Origin: Pseudoduganella umbonata
GTDB taxonomy: Bacteria; Pseudomonadota; Gammaproteobacteria; Burkholderiales; Burkholderiaceae_D
Length of the DNA stretch: 64,000 bases
Reading direction: 5' to 3'
Assembly: GCF_014192225.1 (NCBI RefSeq)
Contig: NZ_JACHXS010000018.1
Coordinates: forward strand, 18,983-82,982
The notes below the pieces were generated by a model. That model was not told the origin of the DNA and ran no database searches. It was given only the letters and a program-made list of their open reading frames with translations. Shown here one piece after another: positions 20,261-30,163 of this stretch. Position numbers and translations under genes: made by a program. Each line of letters opens with the position of its first letter. Within the stretch, counting starts at the first letter, position 1.

Positions 20261-21313
20261 ATGGCACATGCCTCGTCACCGGCGATCGCAGGTCCGGCAG
20301 AGACATCGGCACCCGCATCGCCACCCGCAACCGCACGCCAGGCCTGGCCGTGGCTGCGCTGGCTCGGCACCCGGCTGCTGGCCGGCCTCGGCGCCGTGCT
20401 GGCGATCAGCGTCATCGTATTCGGCGCCACCCAGGCATTGCCCTCGGATCCGGCGCGCATGGTGCTGGGGCCTGAGGCGACGGAAGCCTCGGTGCGCACG
20501 CTGCAGCGCCAGCTGGGGCTGGACCGCCCGGTGCCAGTACAGTACCTGGCATGGGCCGGGCAGCTGCTGCAGGGCGACCTGGGACGATCGCTCGATTCGC
20601 ACGTACCGGTGGCGGCGCTGGTGCAGGCCCGTGCCGCCAATTCGCTGGTGCTGCTGGGCTGCGTGCTGGCCGTGCTGGCACCGGCCGCCGTCGCCATCGG
20701 CGTCGCGCTGGCATTGCGGCGCGACAGTGCGCTGGACCGCCATGCCGTGGCGCTGCTGATCGCCCTGAAGGCGATCCCCAATTTCGCGCTGGGCATCGGT
20801 CTGGTGATGCTGTTCGCCACCACCGTGTGGCGCGTGCTGCCCGCCGTGTCGCTGCTGGAACCGGGGCGCTCCCCATGGCTGCAGCCGCAATTCCTCGTCC
20901 TGCCGGCCGTCACGCTCGTGCTGGCCGGCCTGCCGCACCTGGCAAGGCTGGTGCGCTCGGCGATGATCGAGGCGCTGGATGCCGACTACGTGCAGGCAGC
21001 CCGCCTGCGCGGCGTGCCGGAACGCGCGGTGATCTGGACCCACGCCCTGCCGAACGCGCTGATCCCGGCGATCCAGGGCCTGGCGCTGACGCTCAGCGTG
21101 CTGCTGGGCGGCACCCTGGTGGTCGAAGTAGTGTTCACCTATCCGGGCCTGGGCAGCGCGCTGAACGCGGCCATCGAGATGCGCGACCTGCCGGTGATCC
21201 AGGCCATCGTGCTGCTGGTCGCGGGCGGCGTGGTGCTGATCAATCTTGCGGCCGACCTGCTGACCGTGCTGCTGACGCCGCGCCTGCGTACCGCGGTAGC
21301 GGGAGGCGCATGA
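20261..21313 (+). CDS. ABC importer permease, DppB/OppB type
   Basis: This 350-residue inner-membrane permease is the first of the pair. An N-terminal helix (LGTRLLAGLGAVLAISVIVFGATQALP) is followed by the DPAR...LGPEAT periplasmic loop that is standard for DppB. The remaining helices hold the EAA-type coupling loop DYVQAARLRGVPERAVIWTHALPNAL. The ATG at 20261 is preferred to an in-frame ATG at 20243 because GAGGAG lies just upstream and the gap to the binding-protein gene is then two bases. Its stop overlaps the next permease start as ATGA. Confidence 0.92.
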   Translation: MAHASSPAIAGPAETSAPASPPATARQAWPWLRWLGTRLLAGLGAVLAISVIVFGATQALPSDPARMVLGPEATEASVRTLQRQLGLDRPVPVQYLAWAGQLLQGDLGRSLDSHVPVAALVQARAANSLVLLGCVLAVLAPAAVAIGVALALRRDSALDRHAVALLIALKAIPNFALGIGLVMLFATTVWRVLPAVSLLEPGRSPWLQPQFLVLPAVTLVLAGLPHLARLVRSAMIEALDADYVQAARLRGVPERAVIWTHALPNALIPAIQGLALTLSVLLGGTLVVEVVFTYPGLGSALNAAIEMRDLPVIQAIVLLVAGGVVLINLAADLLTVLLTPRLRTAVAGGA

Positions 21314-22155
21314 ACTCACCTTTTTCGATGGACCAGTCTTCCACCTCCCGCTGGCTGCGCCAGCCTCAGCTGCGTGCCGGGGCGATCCTGACGTTGCTGG
21401 CACTGCTGGCTGCCGTCGCCGGTCCCTTGCTGGCGCCGCACGGCGCCGCCGATTTCGTCGGCGCCGTGTATGGCGCCCGCGCGCCGGGCGCCCCGCTGGG
21501 CTTCGACTACCTGGGCCGCGATGTGCTGTCGCGCCTTCTGCTGGGCGGCTGGTCGGTCGTGTGGATGGCCAGTGCCGCCGCCCTTGCCGCGCTGGCGGCC
21601 GGCACCGCGCTGGGCCTGGTGGCGGCCTACGCGGGCGGGCGCACCGACCGTGCGCTGGGCTGGAGCGCCGATGTGCTGCTGGCTTTCCCGAACCTGATCC
21701 TGGTGCTGCTGGTGGTCTCGCTGCTGGGCCGCGAGCCGTGGCTGATCGTGCTGACGGCCGCGCTGGCATTCGTCCCCGGCGTGCTGCGGCTGGTGCGCAG
21801 CCTGGCGCTGGGCGTGGCCGCGCAGGAATTCGTGGAAGCGGCGCGGCTGCTGGGCTACCGGCGCCGGCAGATCCTGCTGCGCGAAATCCTGCCGAACCTG
21901 CTCACGCCGCTGCTGGTGCACTTCGGCACCATGCTGTCGTGGGCCGTCACGATCCTGTCCGGCCTGAGCTTCCTGGGCTATGGCGTGGCGCCGCCGGCGG
22001 CCGACTGGGGGCTGATGATCAATGAAAACCGGGCCGGCCTGCAGGCGCAGCCGCTGGCGGTGCTGGCGCCGGTACTGATGATCGTGCTGTTCGCGCTGGG
22101 CGCCAACCTGCTGGCCGAAGGCCTGGCACGCATCCATGCGAGGACCGAACGATGA
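21310..22155 (+). CDS. ABC importer permease, DppC/OppC type
   Basis: This 281-residue second permease starts with an ATGA overlap on the DppB-type gene. It shows the DppC-like N-terminal helix, then GFDYLGRDVLSRLLLGG, which is the family signature (GTDxLGRDxxSR). The coupling loop EFVEAARLLGYRRRQILLREILPNLL follows, and the late SGLSFLGYGVAPPAADWGLMI is also typical. It forms the membrane channel with the upstream permease. Its stop overlaps the fused ATPase start as ATGA, so all four transporter genes are translationally coupled. Confidence 0.92.
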   Translation: MNSPFSMDQSSTSRWLRQPQLRAGAILTLLALLAAVAGPLLAPHGAADFVGAVYGARAPGAPLGFDYLGRDVLSRLLLGGWSVVWMASAAALAALAAGTALGLVAAYAGGRTDRALGWSADVLLAFPNLILVLLVVSLLGREPWLIVLTAALAFVPGVLRLVRSLALGVAAQEFVEAARLLGYRRRQILLREILPNLLTPLLVHFGTMLSWAVTILSGLSFLGYGVAPPAADWGLMINENRAGLQAQPLAVLAPVLMIVLFALGANLLAEGLARIHARTER

Positions 22156-23981
22156 ACGCACCGGCACGCCTTGCCACACTGGCATCGGCCGCTCCGGCCA
22201 CCGTATCGCCTGCCACCGCTGCGCTCCGCGTGGCCAGCCTGCGCGTCGCGCTCGACGGCGGAACTCCCATCGTGGCGGACATTGCCTTCGACCTGGCGCC
22301 GGGCCAGGTGCTGGGCCTGGTCGGCGAATCGGGCTCCGGCAAGACCACGCTGGCCACCGCATTGCTGGGACACGTGCGCAAGGGTGCGCGCATCGTTTCG
22401 GGAACCGTGACCGTAAATGGCCACGACATCCTGGGTGCGGACGAGCGCACGCTGCGCCGCCTGCGCGGCAAGCTGCTGGCCCACGTGGCGCAGGATCCGG
22501 CGACGGCGCTCAACCCGCTGCACCGGCTGGGCCGCGCGCTGGATGAAGTGCTGGCGCTGCACGAAGCGGGGCTCGACGCACAGGCGCGGCGCGCACGCAT
22601 CGGCGAAACCCTGCACGACGTGGGCCTGCCGGACGACGACGCGTTCCTGCGCCGCTTCCCGCACCAGCTCTCCGGCGGCCAGCAGCAGCGCGTGCTGCTG
22701 GCGCTGGCGTTCCTGCCCCGCCCCGCGCTGATCGTTCTGGACGAACCGACCACCGCGCTCGACGTGACCACCCAGGCACGCATTCTCGACACGATCCGCC
22801 AGCTGTGCACCAGCTACGGCACGGCGGCGATCTACGTGTCGCACGACCTGGCCGTGGTCAGCCAGCTGGCCGACCGGGTGCTGGTGCTGTATGCGGGCCG
22901 CATCGTCGAAAGCGCGCCGGCCGCCGGGCTGTTCGGCCGTCCAGCGCATCCCTACACAAAAGGCCTGCTGGCGGCGATTCCCGACATCCGCAAGGCCAGC
23001 TCGCCACGGCCGATTCCCGGCCAGGCACCAACGCCCGGCCAGCACGGCGGCGGCTGCGCCTTCGCGCCCCGTTGCGCCTGGCGCGGCGCCGGGTGCGACA
23101 GCGTGCCGGCACTGGCCAGCGTAGGCCCGGGGCACGCCGCGGCATGCGCGCGGCCCGAGGCACTGGCCGCCGTGGCGCCGATCCGCTTCGTCGACCTGCC
23201 GCCTCCGGCGCCCGCGACGGCGCCGCTGCTGGACGTACGCCATGCGCGCGCCTGGTACGGCGCGCGGCAGGTGCTGTTCGACGCCGCGCTGGCCGTGGCG
23301 CCGGGCGAATGCGTGGCACTGGTGGGCGAATCCGGGTCCGGCAAGACCACATTGGCACGGCTGCTGGCCGGCCTTGGCGAGCATGCCGAGGCGGACGTGC
23401 GCTACGGCGACGCGCTGCTGGCGATGACGGTCGAAAACCGCAGCATGGCGCAGCGGCGCGACATCCAGTACGTTTTCCAGAACCCCTACCGGGCGCTGAA
23501 CCCGCGCCAAAGCGTGGGCACGATACTGCGCCACGTCGTGCGCCACCTTTATCCCGGCGAGAGCAAGCCGGACGCGCGCATCGAGGAAGTATTGCGGCAG
23601 GTCGCACTGCCGCCGCGGGTGCTGCACAGCTATCCGTCCGCCCTGTCCGGCGGCGAGCGGCAGCGCGTGGCGATCGCACGCGCGCTGCTGTGCAAGCCGA
23701 AACTGCTGATCTGCGACGAGATCACCTCCGCGCTGGACGTTTCCGTGCAGGCCGCGATCATCGAGCTGCTGCAGCAGTTGCAGGCCGGCGGCCTGGCGAT
23801 CCTGTTCGTCACCCACAACCTGGGCGTAGTGCGCTCGCTGGCGGACCGCATCGTCGTGCTGCGCCATGGCCGCGTGGTCGAAGCGGGCGACACCGGCCAG
23901 GTGCTGGAACAGCCGCGCCACGAATACACCCGCACGCTGGTGGGCGACTCGCCCAGCATCCATGCATTCCCTTCCCCCTGA
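22152..23981 (+). CDS. ABC importer ATPase, DppD-DppF fusion
   Basis: This 609-residue protein contains two complete ATPase domains, so it replaces the usual DppD and DppF pair. Domain 1 has Walker A GESGSGKTT near residue 58, signature LSGGQQQR, Walker B LIVLDEPTTALD, and the cysteine-rich C-terminal motif GCAFAPRCAW typical of oligopeptide ATPases. Domain 2 has Walker A GESGSGKTT, signature LSGGERQR and Walker B LLICDEITSALD. All catalytic residues are present in both halves. The second domain lacks the cysteine-rich tail, as DppF-type domains may. It starts with an ATGA overlap on the permease gene and ends 19 bases before the second monooxygenase. Confidence 0.93.
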   Translation: MNAPARLATLASAAPATVSPATAALRVASLRVALDGGTPIVADIAFDLAPGQVLGLVGESGSGKTTLATALLGHVRKGARIVSGTVTVNGHDILGADERTLRRLRGKLLAHVAQDPATALNPLHRLGRALDEVLALHEAGLDAQARRARIGETLHDVGLPDDDAFLRRFPHQLSGGQQQRVLLALAFLPRPALIVLDEPTTALDVTTQARILDTIRQLCTSYGTAAIYVSHDLAVVSQLADRVLVLYAGRIVESAPAAGLFGRPAHPYTKGLLAAIPDIRKASSPRPIPGQAPTPGQHGGGCAFAPRCAWRGAGCDSVPALASVGPGHAAACARPEALAAVAPIRFVDLPPPAPATAPLLDVRHARAWYGARQVLFDAALAVAPGECVALVGESGSGKTTLARLLAGLGEHAEADVRYGDALLAMTVENRSMAQRRDIQYVFQNPYRALNPRQSVGTILRHVVRHLYPGESKPDARIEEVLRQVALPPRVLHSYPSALSGGERQRVAIARALLCKPKLLICDEITSALDVSVQAAIIELLQQLQAGGLAILFVTHNLGVVRSLADRIVVLRHGRVVEAGDTGQVLEQPRHEYTRTLVGDSPSIHAFPSP

Positions 23982-24000
23982 CTTTTCCGACGGACCGCAT

Positions 24001-25230
24001 ATGAGCATCGACTTCTTCTCGCGCCTGCCGCTGCACGGCGAAACGCAATACCTGCCCGGCGACAGCCGCAACCGGGGTGACTGGCATGGCCTGGGCCGTG
24101 GCGCCACCACCGGAGCCGTGTCCGACTTCGCGGTCGGCGACGACTTCGGCTACATCGACTACCTGTCGCAGGTAGCGAAAGGCGCCGAACTGGCCGGCTT
24201 CGGCGGCGTGCTGATGGTGAACGCGCCGACCGGCGAAGAGCCGTGGACGGTGTGCTCGCTGCTGGCCAGGGAAACGCGCCGGCTGCGCTTCGTGACCGCC
24301 TTCCAGCCTTTCCACTTCTCGCCGTGGGCGGCCGTGCAGATGGCCGCCACGTACCAGCGCGCCAGCGGCAACCGCCTGGTATGGAACATCATCAATGGCG
24401 GTTCGGAAGTGGTGCAGCAGCAGGTCGGCGACTTCGTGCCGCACGACGAACGCTATGCGCGCGCCACCGAGTTCATGGACGTGGTGCGCGGCTACTGGAA
24501 CAGTGCCGATTTCCACTACGAAGGCAAGTACTATCGCGCCAGCGGCGGCGGCCTGAAAGGGCCGCTGGCCAAGGCCGCGCTGCCGCTGATCTGCACCGCC
24601 GGCTCCTCCGAAGCGGCGCGCGAGTTCGGTGCCAAGCATGCCGATTACTACCTGATGCGCGCCGAGCGCCCGCACGAGGTGGCCGAGCTGATCGCCGACG
24701 TGCGGCGCCGCGCGCGCCAGTGGGGCCGCGAGGATGCGATCCGCTTCGGCCTGTCCATCGACGTGATCGCACGCGAAACCGAGGAGGCGGCCCATGCCGA
24801 GGCGCGCCGCTTCTTCGACGAGGCGAAACAGCGTGGCGCGGCCAAGGCGGCCGCCGCCCATGCGGGGCTGCGCTCGGCGCGCAAGCTGGGTTACGAGACC
24901 GAATTCCGGCGCGGCGAGGCCACTGAAGAAAAAGACCGCAGCTACGACGAGTTCTTCATCCACCCGAACGTGTGGGCCGGCTTCGGCTACATCGGCATTC
25001 CTCCCGGCTGCGCGCTGGTGGGCAGCTACGCCAACGTGGTCGAACGCATCCGCGAATACCACGGCGTGGGCATCGACCTGTTCTTCCTGGCCGGCTACCC
25101 CCACCTGGAGGAAGCCTATCGCATCGGTGAACACATCCTGCCGCATTTCCGCGCCCAGCGCGCCGCCGCCGCGGTGGCCGAACCTGGCAGCGCACGCCAA
25201 GACACGCTGCCGCTGGCGGCGAACGGGTAG
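24001..25230 (+). CDS. Second SsuD-type FMN-dependent monooxygenase
   Basis: A 409-residue LLM flavin monooxygenase, last gene of the sigma-54-driven operon. Features shared with SsuD include SIDFFSRLPLHGE at the start, ASGNRLVWNIINGGSE, HDERYARATEFMDVVRGYW and the close GCALVGSYANVVERIREYHGVGID...GYPHLEEAYRIGEHILP. It differs clearly from the first monooxygenase of the operon, so the two probably act on different substrates or successive steps. The ATG at 24001 follows the ATPase by 19 bases; an in-frame ORF extending to 23866 lies inside the ATPase gene and is ignored. A 15-bp hairpin follows the gene. Confidence 0.88.
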   Translation: MSIDFFSRLPLHGETQYLPGDSRNRGDWHGLGRGATTGAVSDFAVGDDFGYIDYLSQVAKGAELAGFGGVLMVNAPTGEEPWTVCSLLARETRRLRFVTAFQPFHFSPWAAVQMAATYQRASGNRLVWNIINGGSEVVQQQVGDFVPHDERYARATEFMDVVRGYWNSADFHYEGKYYRASGGGLKGPLAKAALPLICTAGSSEAAREFGAKHADYYLMRAERPHEVAELIADVRRRARQWGREDAIRFGLSIDVIARETEEAAHAEARRFFDEAKQRGAAKAAAAHAGLRSARKLGYETEFRRGEATEEKDRSYDEFFIHPNVWAGFGYIGIPPGCALVGSYANVVERIREYHGVGIDLFFLAGYPHLEEAYRIGEHILPHFRAQRAAAAVAEPGSARQDTLPLAANG

Positions 25231-25238
25231 GCCTTCAG

Positions 25239-25275
25239 GCAAGAACGGTGACGCTCGCGGCGTCACCGTTCTTGC
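25239..25275. terminator. Bidirectional hairpin between convergent monooxygenase genes
   Basis: A perfect 15-bp inverted repeat (arms 25239-25253 and 25261-25275, 7-base loop) fills the gap between two convergent genes. There is no long T run on either side, so its strength as an intrinsic terminator is uncertain. Confidence 0.6.
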
Positions 25276-25277
25276 TG

Positions 25278-26354
25278 CTACGCGGCGGCCAGTTCGCGCC
25301 GCGCAATCTCCTCGCGCACCGCACCGATGATGTAGCGCCCGTAGTCGATCGCATCGTGCAGCGGGTCGTAGCCGCGGGTCAGGAAGGTGGTCACGCCGAT
25401 GTCGTGATAGGCCAGCAGCGCCTCGACGATGGTTTCCGGGGTGCCCACCAGCGACGTGGAGTCGGTGCCGCCGCCGATCGCTGCGGAAGTTCCCACGAAC
25501 AGGGCCTTGTCGAACACTTCGCCGCGCGCGGCAAGGGCCAGTTGCCGCTGGCCGCCGCCGCTCTGGCCACGGTCGCCGCCGGGCAGTCCGCCGGCCTGCG
25601 CCGTGTTGCGTTCCAGTGCCGCCACGATCGCGCGGGCCCGTTCCCAGGCAATATCCTCGGTGGGGCCGATGATCAGCCGCACCGACAGGCTGACGCGCGG
25701 TACCGGCTTGCTTTCCGCGGCGGCGATGCCGCGCAGCTTGGCGATGCGCTCGGCCGTATCGGCCAGCGGTTCCGCCCACAGCGCGTACAGGTCGGTATGG
25801 CGGACCGCGACGCGGTAGGCGGCGTCCGACGAACCGCCCAGCGACACGGGAATATGGGGCTTCTGGATGGGCTTGACGGGCGAGAACGCATTGCGCAGCG
25901 AATAGTACTTGCCGTCGAAATCGAACGGCGCGTCTTCGGTCCAGGTCCGGCGCACGATCTGCAGGTACTCGTCGGCCCGTGCATAGCGCTCGGCCTTGTC
26001 GGCCAGCGTGTCGCCGTATTCCGCCTCCGGTGCGAAGCCGGTGATGGTGTGCAGGCGGATGCGCCCGCCCGTCACCTGGTCCAGCGTGGCAAACGCGCGG
26101 GCGGCCTGCACCGGGGGCGCCACGCCGGGTCGGTGCGCGATCATGAAGCCCAGGCGTTCCGTCTGCGCGGCGGCAAAGCCGGCCAGCACCGCCGGATCGC
26201 CGCCGCCGCTGGCGATCAGCACCCGGTCGAATCCCGCGTGCTCGTGGGCGCGCGCGAGATCGCGCAGGTAAGCCAGGTCGATCGGTGCACGGTAGGCCGA
26301 ACGCGGCGCCAGCTGGTTGCGGGGAAACAGGCCGCCAACGAATTCAACGGGCAT
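25278..26354 (-). CDS. Third FMN-dependent monooxygenase (LLM class)
   Basis: This 358-residue LLM flavin monooxygenase is related to SsuD/MsuD-type proteins. Examples are PVEFVGGLFPRNQL at the start, RIRLHTITGFAPEAEYGDTLADKAERYARADEYLQIV cut by normal loops, GGSSDAAYRVAVRHTDLYALWAEP, and TSLVGTPETIVEALLAYHDIGVTTFLTRGYDP near the end. An unusual glycine-rich insert (GGLPGGDRGQSGGGQRQ) lies around residues 245-262, in the mobile loop region of this fold. The ATG at 26354 has AGGAG eight bases upstream and overlaps the end of the upstream desulfinase-like gene by 11 bases, so the two are one unit. Confidence 0.85.
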   Translation of the reverse strand: MPVEFVGGLFPRNQLAPRSAYRAPIDLAYLRDLARAHEHAGFDRVLIASGGGDPAVLAGFAAAQTERLGFMIAHRPGVAPPVQAARAFATLDQVTGGRIRLHTITGFAPEAEYGDTLADKAERYARADEYLQIVRRTWTEDAPFDFDGKYYSLRNAFSPVKPIQKPHIPVSLGGSSDAAYRVAVRHTDLYALWAEPLADTAERIAKLRGIAAAESKPVPRVSLSVRLIIGPTEDIAWERARAIVAALERNTAQAGGLPGGDRGQSGGGQRQLALAARGEVFDKALFVGTSAAIGGGTDSTSLVGTPETIVEALLAYHDIGVTTFLTRGYDPLHDAIDYGRYIIGAVREEIARRELAAA

Positions 26355-27426
26355 GAATCTGCTCCTTCGCGATGTTCCAGCGCGCCGCGTGGGGCGTGCC
26401 GGCGTGGGCATCAGGATGGTGGATGCGCAGCACGTCGGCCAGCGGCGCCGGATCGATCCACTGGTCGATATCGAAATCGTGGTCGATATAGCGCCACTCC
26501 AGCAGGAAGCGCTTCTGCTCGGCCAGGCCGGCCACGTACGACGGCCGCAGCGACGGCAGCAGGCTGCGGTGCAGTAGCGGGCCATGGGCGCCCAGCACCT
26601 CGGCCGCGGTATGTCCGGGCACATCGGCGGCGACCAGGGTGGGTACCTCGTCGCCGTGCGTGGCGGCCCAGCGTGCGCCCTTGACCAGCACGGCCAGGTA
26701 GCGCCGCACGATCTCCGGATGGCGGTCGAGGAAGGCGCGGTCCACGGTGATCGGGCGCGGCGTGCCGTGATTGACGCGCTTGAGCGGATCGTCCTGGCAA
26801 TTCAGGTCGATCACTTCATGCAATGCCGGATCCTGCACCGCCGCGTAGCCCTGCGCACCGCGCAGGAAGATGGCATCGACGTGGCCGGCGCGCAACGCGT
26901 CGAGCTCCACGTCGCGCGCGGTCAGGCGCTGCGGAAATTCGAAATCGGGCCGCTCGATGTGGACCCACTTCGCCATGCGCGGATCGAGGCCGCCCAGCTC
27001 CAGCGCCGTGACGAAGCCGCGCTGGGCACTGGCGCGCTGCAGGTCGATCAGTGCGCGCCGGCGCAGCGGCAGGCCGAGGCGGCGGCCGCGCAGGTCGGCC
27101 GGCGTGCGGATGCCGCTGTCGCGCCGCACCAGGATGCCCTGGTACTCGTCGACCCAGGTAATGCCGATGACGACGGCGCTCTGGCCTTCCGAGCGGGCCC
27201 AGATCGCCGCGATGTTGCCCCCCTCGCGGATCAGGCCCGTTTGCCCGTGGTGATAATGCGCCAGCCGGATGTCGCGGCTGGCCGCATCCTCGAGCGCGCG
27301 CAGGTCCGTGCCGCCGTCGGCGAACGCTTCCTGCAGCCAGCCCTTCTGGACAGCGAGGCCTGTTGCGGTGGCGCCACCACGGTGGCTGTACCAGAGTTCG
27401 ACGGGAGAGTGAGTGGGTGGAGTCAT
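26344..27426 (-). CDS. DszB-like desulfinase paralogue A, catalytic Cys replaced
   Basis: This 360-residue protein has a substrate-binding-protein fold type sequence but no signal peptide, as in the sulfinate desulfinase DszB. His57 and Arg67, ten residues apart, with REGGN following, match DszB His60/Arg70 and its RFGG. At the position of the DszB nucleophile Cys27 (context SNCPVP) this copy has Arg16 (context SHRGGA). It may thus be a binding or accessory protein rather than a desulfinase, or use different chemistry. The ATG at 27426 is chosen because the sigma-54 promoter at 27476-27491 rules out the in-frame TTG at 27480. No clear ribosome site is visible. It is co-transcribed with the third monooxygenase. 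Many databases would call such a protein an ABC substrate-binding protein. Confidence 0.7.
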   Translation of the reverse strand: MTPPTHSPVELWYSHRGGATATGLAVQKGWLQEAFADGGTDLRALEDAASRDIRLAHYHHGQTGLIREGGNIAAIWARSEGQSAVVIGITWVDEYQGILVRRDSGIRTPADLRGRRLGLPLRRRALIDLQRASAQRGFVTALELGGLDPRMAKWVHIERPDFEFPQRLTARDVELDALRAGHVDAIFLRGAQGYAAVQDPALHEVIDLNCQDDPLKRVNHGTPRPITVDRAFLDRHPEIVRRYLAVLVKGARWAATHGDEVPTLVAADVPGHTAAEVLGAHGPLLHRSLLPSLRPSYVAGLAEQKRFLLEWRYIDHDFDIDQWIDPAPLADVLRIHHPDAHAGTPHAARWNIAKEQIHAR

Positions 27427-27475
27427 GTGGGGTTGGTTGGGCCGAAGATGCCGCGGGTGGAAGATACCTATCGAT

Positions 27476-27491
27476 AGCAAGCCCCGCGCCA
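27476..27491 (-). promoter_or_regulatory. Sigma-54 promoter of desulfinase-like gene A
   Basis: On the minus strand TGGCGC, five bases, TTGCT, with ten bases between the GG (27489-27490) and GC (27477-27478) pairs. One mismatch to TGGCAC-N5-TTGCW. The predicted start near 27465 leaves a leader of about 40 bases. Confidence 0.75.
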
Positions 27492-27510
27492 GCCCCTGGC
27501 GGGCATTTTT

Positions 27511-27548
27511 GCTGGCTAATGCGCAGCTGCTGCTGGCTAATGCGCAGC
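27511..27548. promoter_or_regulatory. Two identical 17-bp dyads, 21 bp apart
   Basis: GCTGGCTAATGCGCAGC occurs at 27511-27527 and again at 27532-27548, a centre spacing of 21 bp (two helical turns). The centres are 29.5 and 50.5 bases from the -24 GG of the leftward sigma-54 promoter. They lie between that promoter and the divergent activator gene, so they could serve both activation and autoregulation. Confidence 0.6.
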
Positions 27549-27652
27549 GCCGCTCCGGCGCCGGCGATGCGAACGGCCCTTATACGTTCAGCGGATAAGC
27601 ATGCGTCGGACTATTCGTTCACCTTGAAGCGGCAGGGGTCTATATTCGATTC

Positions 27653-28900
<1,248 letters not shown>

Positions 28901-28930
28901 CGATACCGGGCTACACCTGGCCCGGTATCG
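28901..28930. terminator. Hairpin between convergent activator and desulfinase B genes
   Basis: Perfect 11-bp arms CGATACCGGGC (28901-28911) and GCCCGGTATCG (28920-28930) with an 8-base loop, beginning at the base after the activator stop. It has no clear T run. Confidence 0.55.
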
Positions 28931-28948
28931 CCGAGCGATCCTACCTCA

Positions 28949-29989
28949 TCATGCCGCCGCGCCGCGGGCTTCGGCAAGCAGCGCATGCGCCGCCGCCAGC
29001 GGCCGGTGATCGGCCCAGGCGCGCACGTCGACGTCGCGGTCAAGGAAGCCATGGGCGAGCTGGAAGTTCTTCTGCTGCTCGAACAGGGCCAGGCGCTCTT
29101 CCGACAGGTCCGGCGCCAGCGCGGCATGGAACCCATCCTTGTAGGCGGTGGCCACCGCATCGCCGCCGGCGCGGGTTTCGCCCTGCAGGATCGCCAGCAC
29201 GTCGTCGCGGTGCGTGACGGCCCACTCGGCCGCGCGCAGCGTCTGCGCCAGGAAGCGCACCACCAGGTCGAAGTGGCTGTCGAGGAAGGACTGGTGCACG
29301 GTGATCGGCCGTGGCGTGCCGTTGTTGACGCGGAAGCGCCGTTCCGGCAGGGCGTCCAGGTCGATGCCCACCACCACGCCGGCGGCGCGCGCCGCTTCCA
29401 CCGCCGCCGCGCCTTTGACATACACGGCGTCCACGCTGCCACGGACCAGCGCATCGATCCCCTGCCACAGGCCGGCACCCGGCACGGCATTGGGCGGCTG
29501 CGCGACGCCGTCGCCGACTTCCACCAGCGAGACATCCTGCAGGCCCAGGCCGGCCGACGCCAGCGCACCGTGGTAGCCGACCAGGCTCATGCCGCGGGCG
29601 ATGCTGCGGCCGCGCTTGTTCTCGTCGATGTCGATGCGGCGCAAGGCCGGTAGCGCCAGCCGCTTGCCTTTCAGGTCCGCCGGCTGGCGGATCTGTGCAT
29701 CCGGCCTTACCAGGATCGACTGCGCTTCGTCGATCCATGTCAGGCCGACCAGCCGCGTGTCGGCGCCCTGGGCCTTCGCCGGCAGCGCGAACAGGTTGCC
29801 GCCTTCGCGGATCAGCGACTGCAGGCCATGCTCGTAGTGGTGGCGCGCCAGCTCGCCGCCCACTTCCTGCAGCGTTTTCAGGGCAATGCCGTCGCGGGCG
29901 AATTCCTCTTCCAGCCAGCCCAGCTTGTAGGCCAGGCCGGTGGCGGTGGGCACCGGGCAGCGGGTAAACCAGATCGTGTCGATACTCAT
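28949..29989 (-). CDS. DszB-like desulfinase paralogue B, catalytic residues intact
   Basis: A 346-residue protein without a signal peptide. It aligns with DszB at the catalytic sites: IDTIWFTRCPVPTA places Cys11 at DszB Cys27 (DTLTYSNCPVP), His51 at His60, and Arg61 (REGGN) at Arg70 (RFGGE). The His-Arg spacing of ten is identical. Later conserved stretches include LVGLTWIDEAQSILVRPDAQI and NNGTPRPITVHQSFLDSH. I infer a C-S lyase that releases sulfite from an organic sulfinate in the cytoplasm. The ATG at 29989 has AGGAG about ten bases upstream; a longer in-frame ORF to 30124 covers the intergenic promoters. It is transcribed divergently from the aldolase-like operon. Automatic annotation would probably read ABC substrate-binding protein. 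Confidence 0.78.
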   Translation of the reverse strand: MSIDTIWFTRCPVPTATGLAYKLGWLEEEFARDGIALKTLQEVGGELARHHYEHGLQSLIREGGNLFALPAKAQGADTRLVGLTWIDEAQSILVRPDAQIRQPADLKGKRLALPALRRIDIDENKRGRSIARGMSLVGYHGALASAGLGLQDVSLVEVGDGVAQPPNAVPGAGLWQGIDALVRGSVDAVYVKGAAAVEAARAAGVVVGIDLDALPERRFRVNNGTPRPITVHQSFLDSHFDLVVRFLAQTLRAAEWAVTHRDDVLAILQGETRAGGDAVATAYKDGFHAALAPDLSEERLALFEQQKNFQLAHGFLDRDVDVRAWADHRPLAAAHALLAEARGAAA

Positions 29990-30040
29990 GCGAATGCTCT
30001 CCTTCAGGGATGGGCCGGGACTTCCCGGTTGCCTTACCGG

Positions 30041-30059
30041 TTGCAGGAACCGTTCCGGC
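30041..30059 (-). promoter_or_regulatory. Probable sigma-54 promoter of desulfinase-like gene B
   Basis: The minus strand has CGGAAC, five bases, CTGCA, with the exact ten-base GG-GC spacing (GC at 30043-30044, GG at 30055-30056). It is weaker than the other four elements (three mismatches). A 17-bp dyad is centred 29.5 bases away, the same distance as at the gene A promoter, which supports it. Confidence 0.45.
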
Positions 30060-30076
30060 CCTCGCGGCGCAGGAAT

Positions 30077-30143
30077 GCTGGCCAGCCCGCAGCGGACGCC
30101 ACGCCACTGCTGCCGGAACAGCATGCGCTGCTAGCGCCACAGC
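30077..30143. promoter_or_regulatory. Three 17-bp RCTG-N9-CAGC dyads between divergent operons
   Basis: Sites at 30077-30093, 30106-30122 and 30127-30143. The last two are spaced by 21 bp, as at 27511/27532. Their centres lie 51.5 and 30.5 bases from the rightward -24 GG at 30165; the first lies 29.5 bases from the leftward one at 30055. The N9 spacers differ in sequence, so the conservation is in the arms only. Confidence 0.55.
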
Positions 30144-30163
30144 AGTCCAGGTCCTTCAAACCA

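Noticed and set aside
27427..27480. TTG at 27480 as start of desulfinase-like gene A
   Set aside because: It lies inside the -12 element of the sigma-54 promoter, upstream of the predicted start of transcription.
27499..27512. Rightward sigma-54 promoter for the activator gene (TGGCGG...TTTGC)
   Set aside because: The GG-GC distance is 11 instead of 10 bases, which sigma-54 does not normally tolerate.
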